This document shows, one piece after another, positions 5,529 through 5,540 of a stretch of DNA of 5,540 bases. Made by a program: the position numbers and the translations under genes. The stretch is from Bacteroidota bacterium (GTDB lineage: Bacteria > Bacteroidota > Bacteroidia > Bacteroidales > Prolixibacteraceae). The DNA lies in assembly GCA_023488865.1 (NCBI GenBank), contig JAMDDG010000118.1, forward strand, positions 1-5,540. The letters run 5' to 3'. Position 1 is the stretch's first letter, and each line of letters opens with the position of its first letter. Under the pieces are notes generated by a model. It was not told the DNA's origin, searched no databases, and saw only the letters and a list, made by a program, of their open reading frames with translations.

Positions 5529-5540
5529 ACCGTATCACCC
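5525..5540 (+). CDS. trpA: Tryptophan synthase alpha chain, first five codons only
   Basis: An ATG at 5525 overlaps the TGA of trpF in the form ATGA and opens a frame reading MNRIT before the window ends. Five residues cannot identify a protein by themselves. The call rests on the position after trpF, the absence of trpA elsewhere in the window, and the resemblance to Bacteroidetes TrpA openings (MNRI...). TrpA would cleave indole-3-glycerol phosphate and pass indole to TrpB. Confidence 0.8.

Larger units (their letters stand above)
1..5540 (+). other. Tryptophan operon trpB-E-G-D-C-F-A (partial at both ends)
   Basis: Seven co-oriented genes cover the pathway from chorismate to tryptophan in an order I know from Bacteroidetes. 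No promoter, leader peptide rich in Trp codons, T-box, TRAP site or TrpR-like operator is recognisable in any gap, so the main control region is probably upstream of trpB and outside the window. Gaps of 137, 122, 101 and 137 bp separate the first five genes, while the last three overlap. The four spaced junctions allow different mRNA stability or internal initiation; that is inference. Confidence 0.9.

Overview
The window is a compact stretch of a tryptophan biosynthesis operon, with every gene on the + strand: trpB (3' part) - trpE - trpG - trpD - trpC - trpF - trpA (first five codons). Together the genes encode the chorismate-to-tryptophan route: TrpE/TrpG (anthranilate synthase), TrpD (phosphoribosyltransferase), TrpF (isomerase), TrpC (indole-3-glycerol phosphate synthase) and TrpA/TrpB (tryptophan synthase). 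No gene of another pathway is present, and I see no frameshift, insertion sequence, RNA gene, CRISPR array or phage gene.

The gene order (trpB first, trpA last, trpE/trpG unfused and trpC/trpF unfused) is, from what I know of the group, typical of Bacteroidetes and especially Bacteroidales. Three further points agree: most starts lack a clear Shine-Dalgarno sequence and have AT-rich leaders, the TrpD motif reads KHGNYGATSVSGASNV, and the gaps hold simple-repeat sequence of a kind I associate with Bacteroidales chromosomes. A family or genus cannot be fixed from the sequence alone.

Layout: trpB tail 1-611; 137-bp gap with a long near-perfect inverted repeat; trpE 749-2164; 122-bp AT-rich gap with a small hairpin and repeated CTTTAAA words; trpG 2287-2856; 101-bp gap made almost wholly of a 7-bp tandem repeat followed by an 8-bp-period array that ends one base before trpD; trpD 2958-3953; 137-bp gap with two opposed arrays of a 9-bp unit; trpC 4091-4897; trpF 4887-5528, overlapping trpC by 11 bp; trpA from 5525, overlapping trpF by 4 bp (ATGA).

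The genes themselves are ordinary and look intact, with the expected active-site residues. The part worth a second look is the spacer DNA: four gaps in one operon carry four different repeat architectures, while the last two junctions have no gap. I found no evidence of a new enzymatic or defence system.
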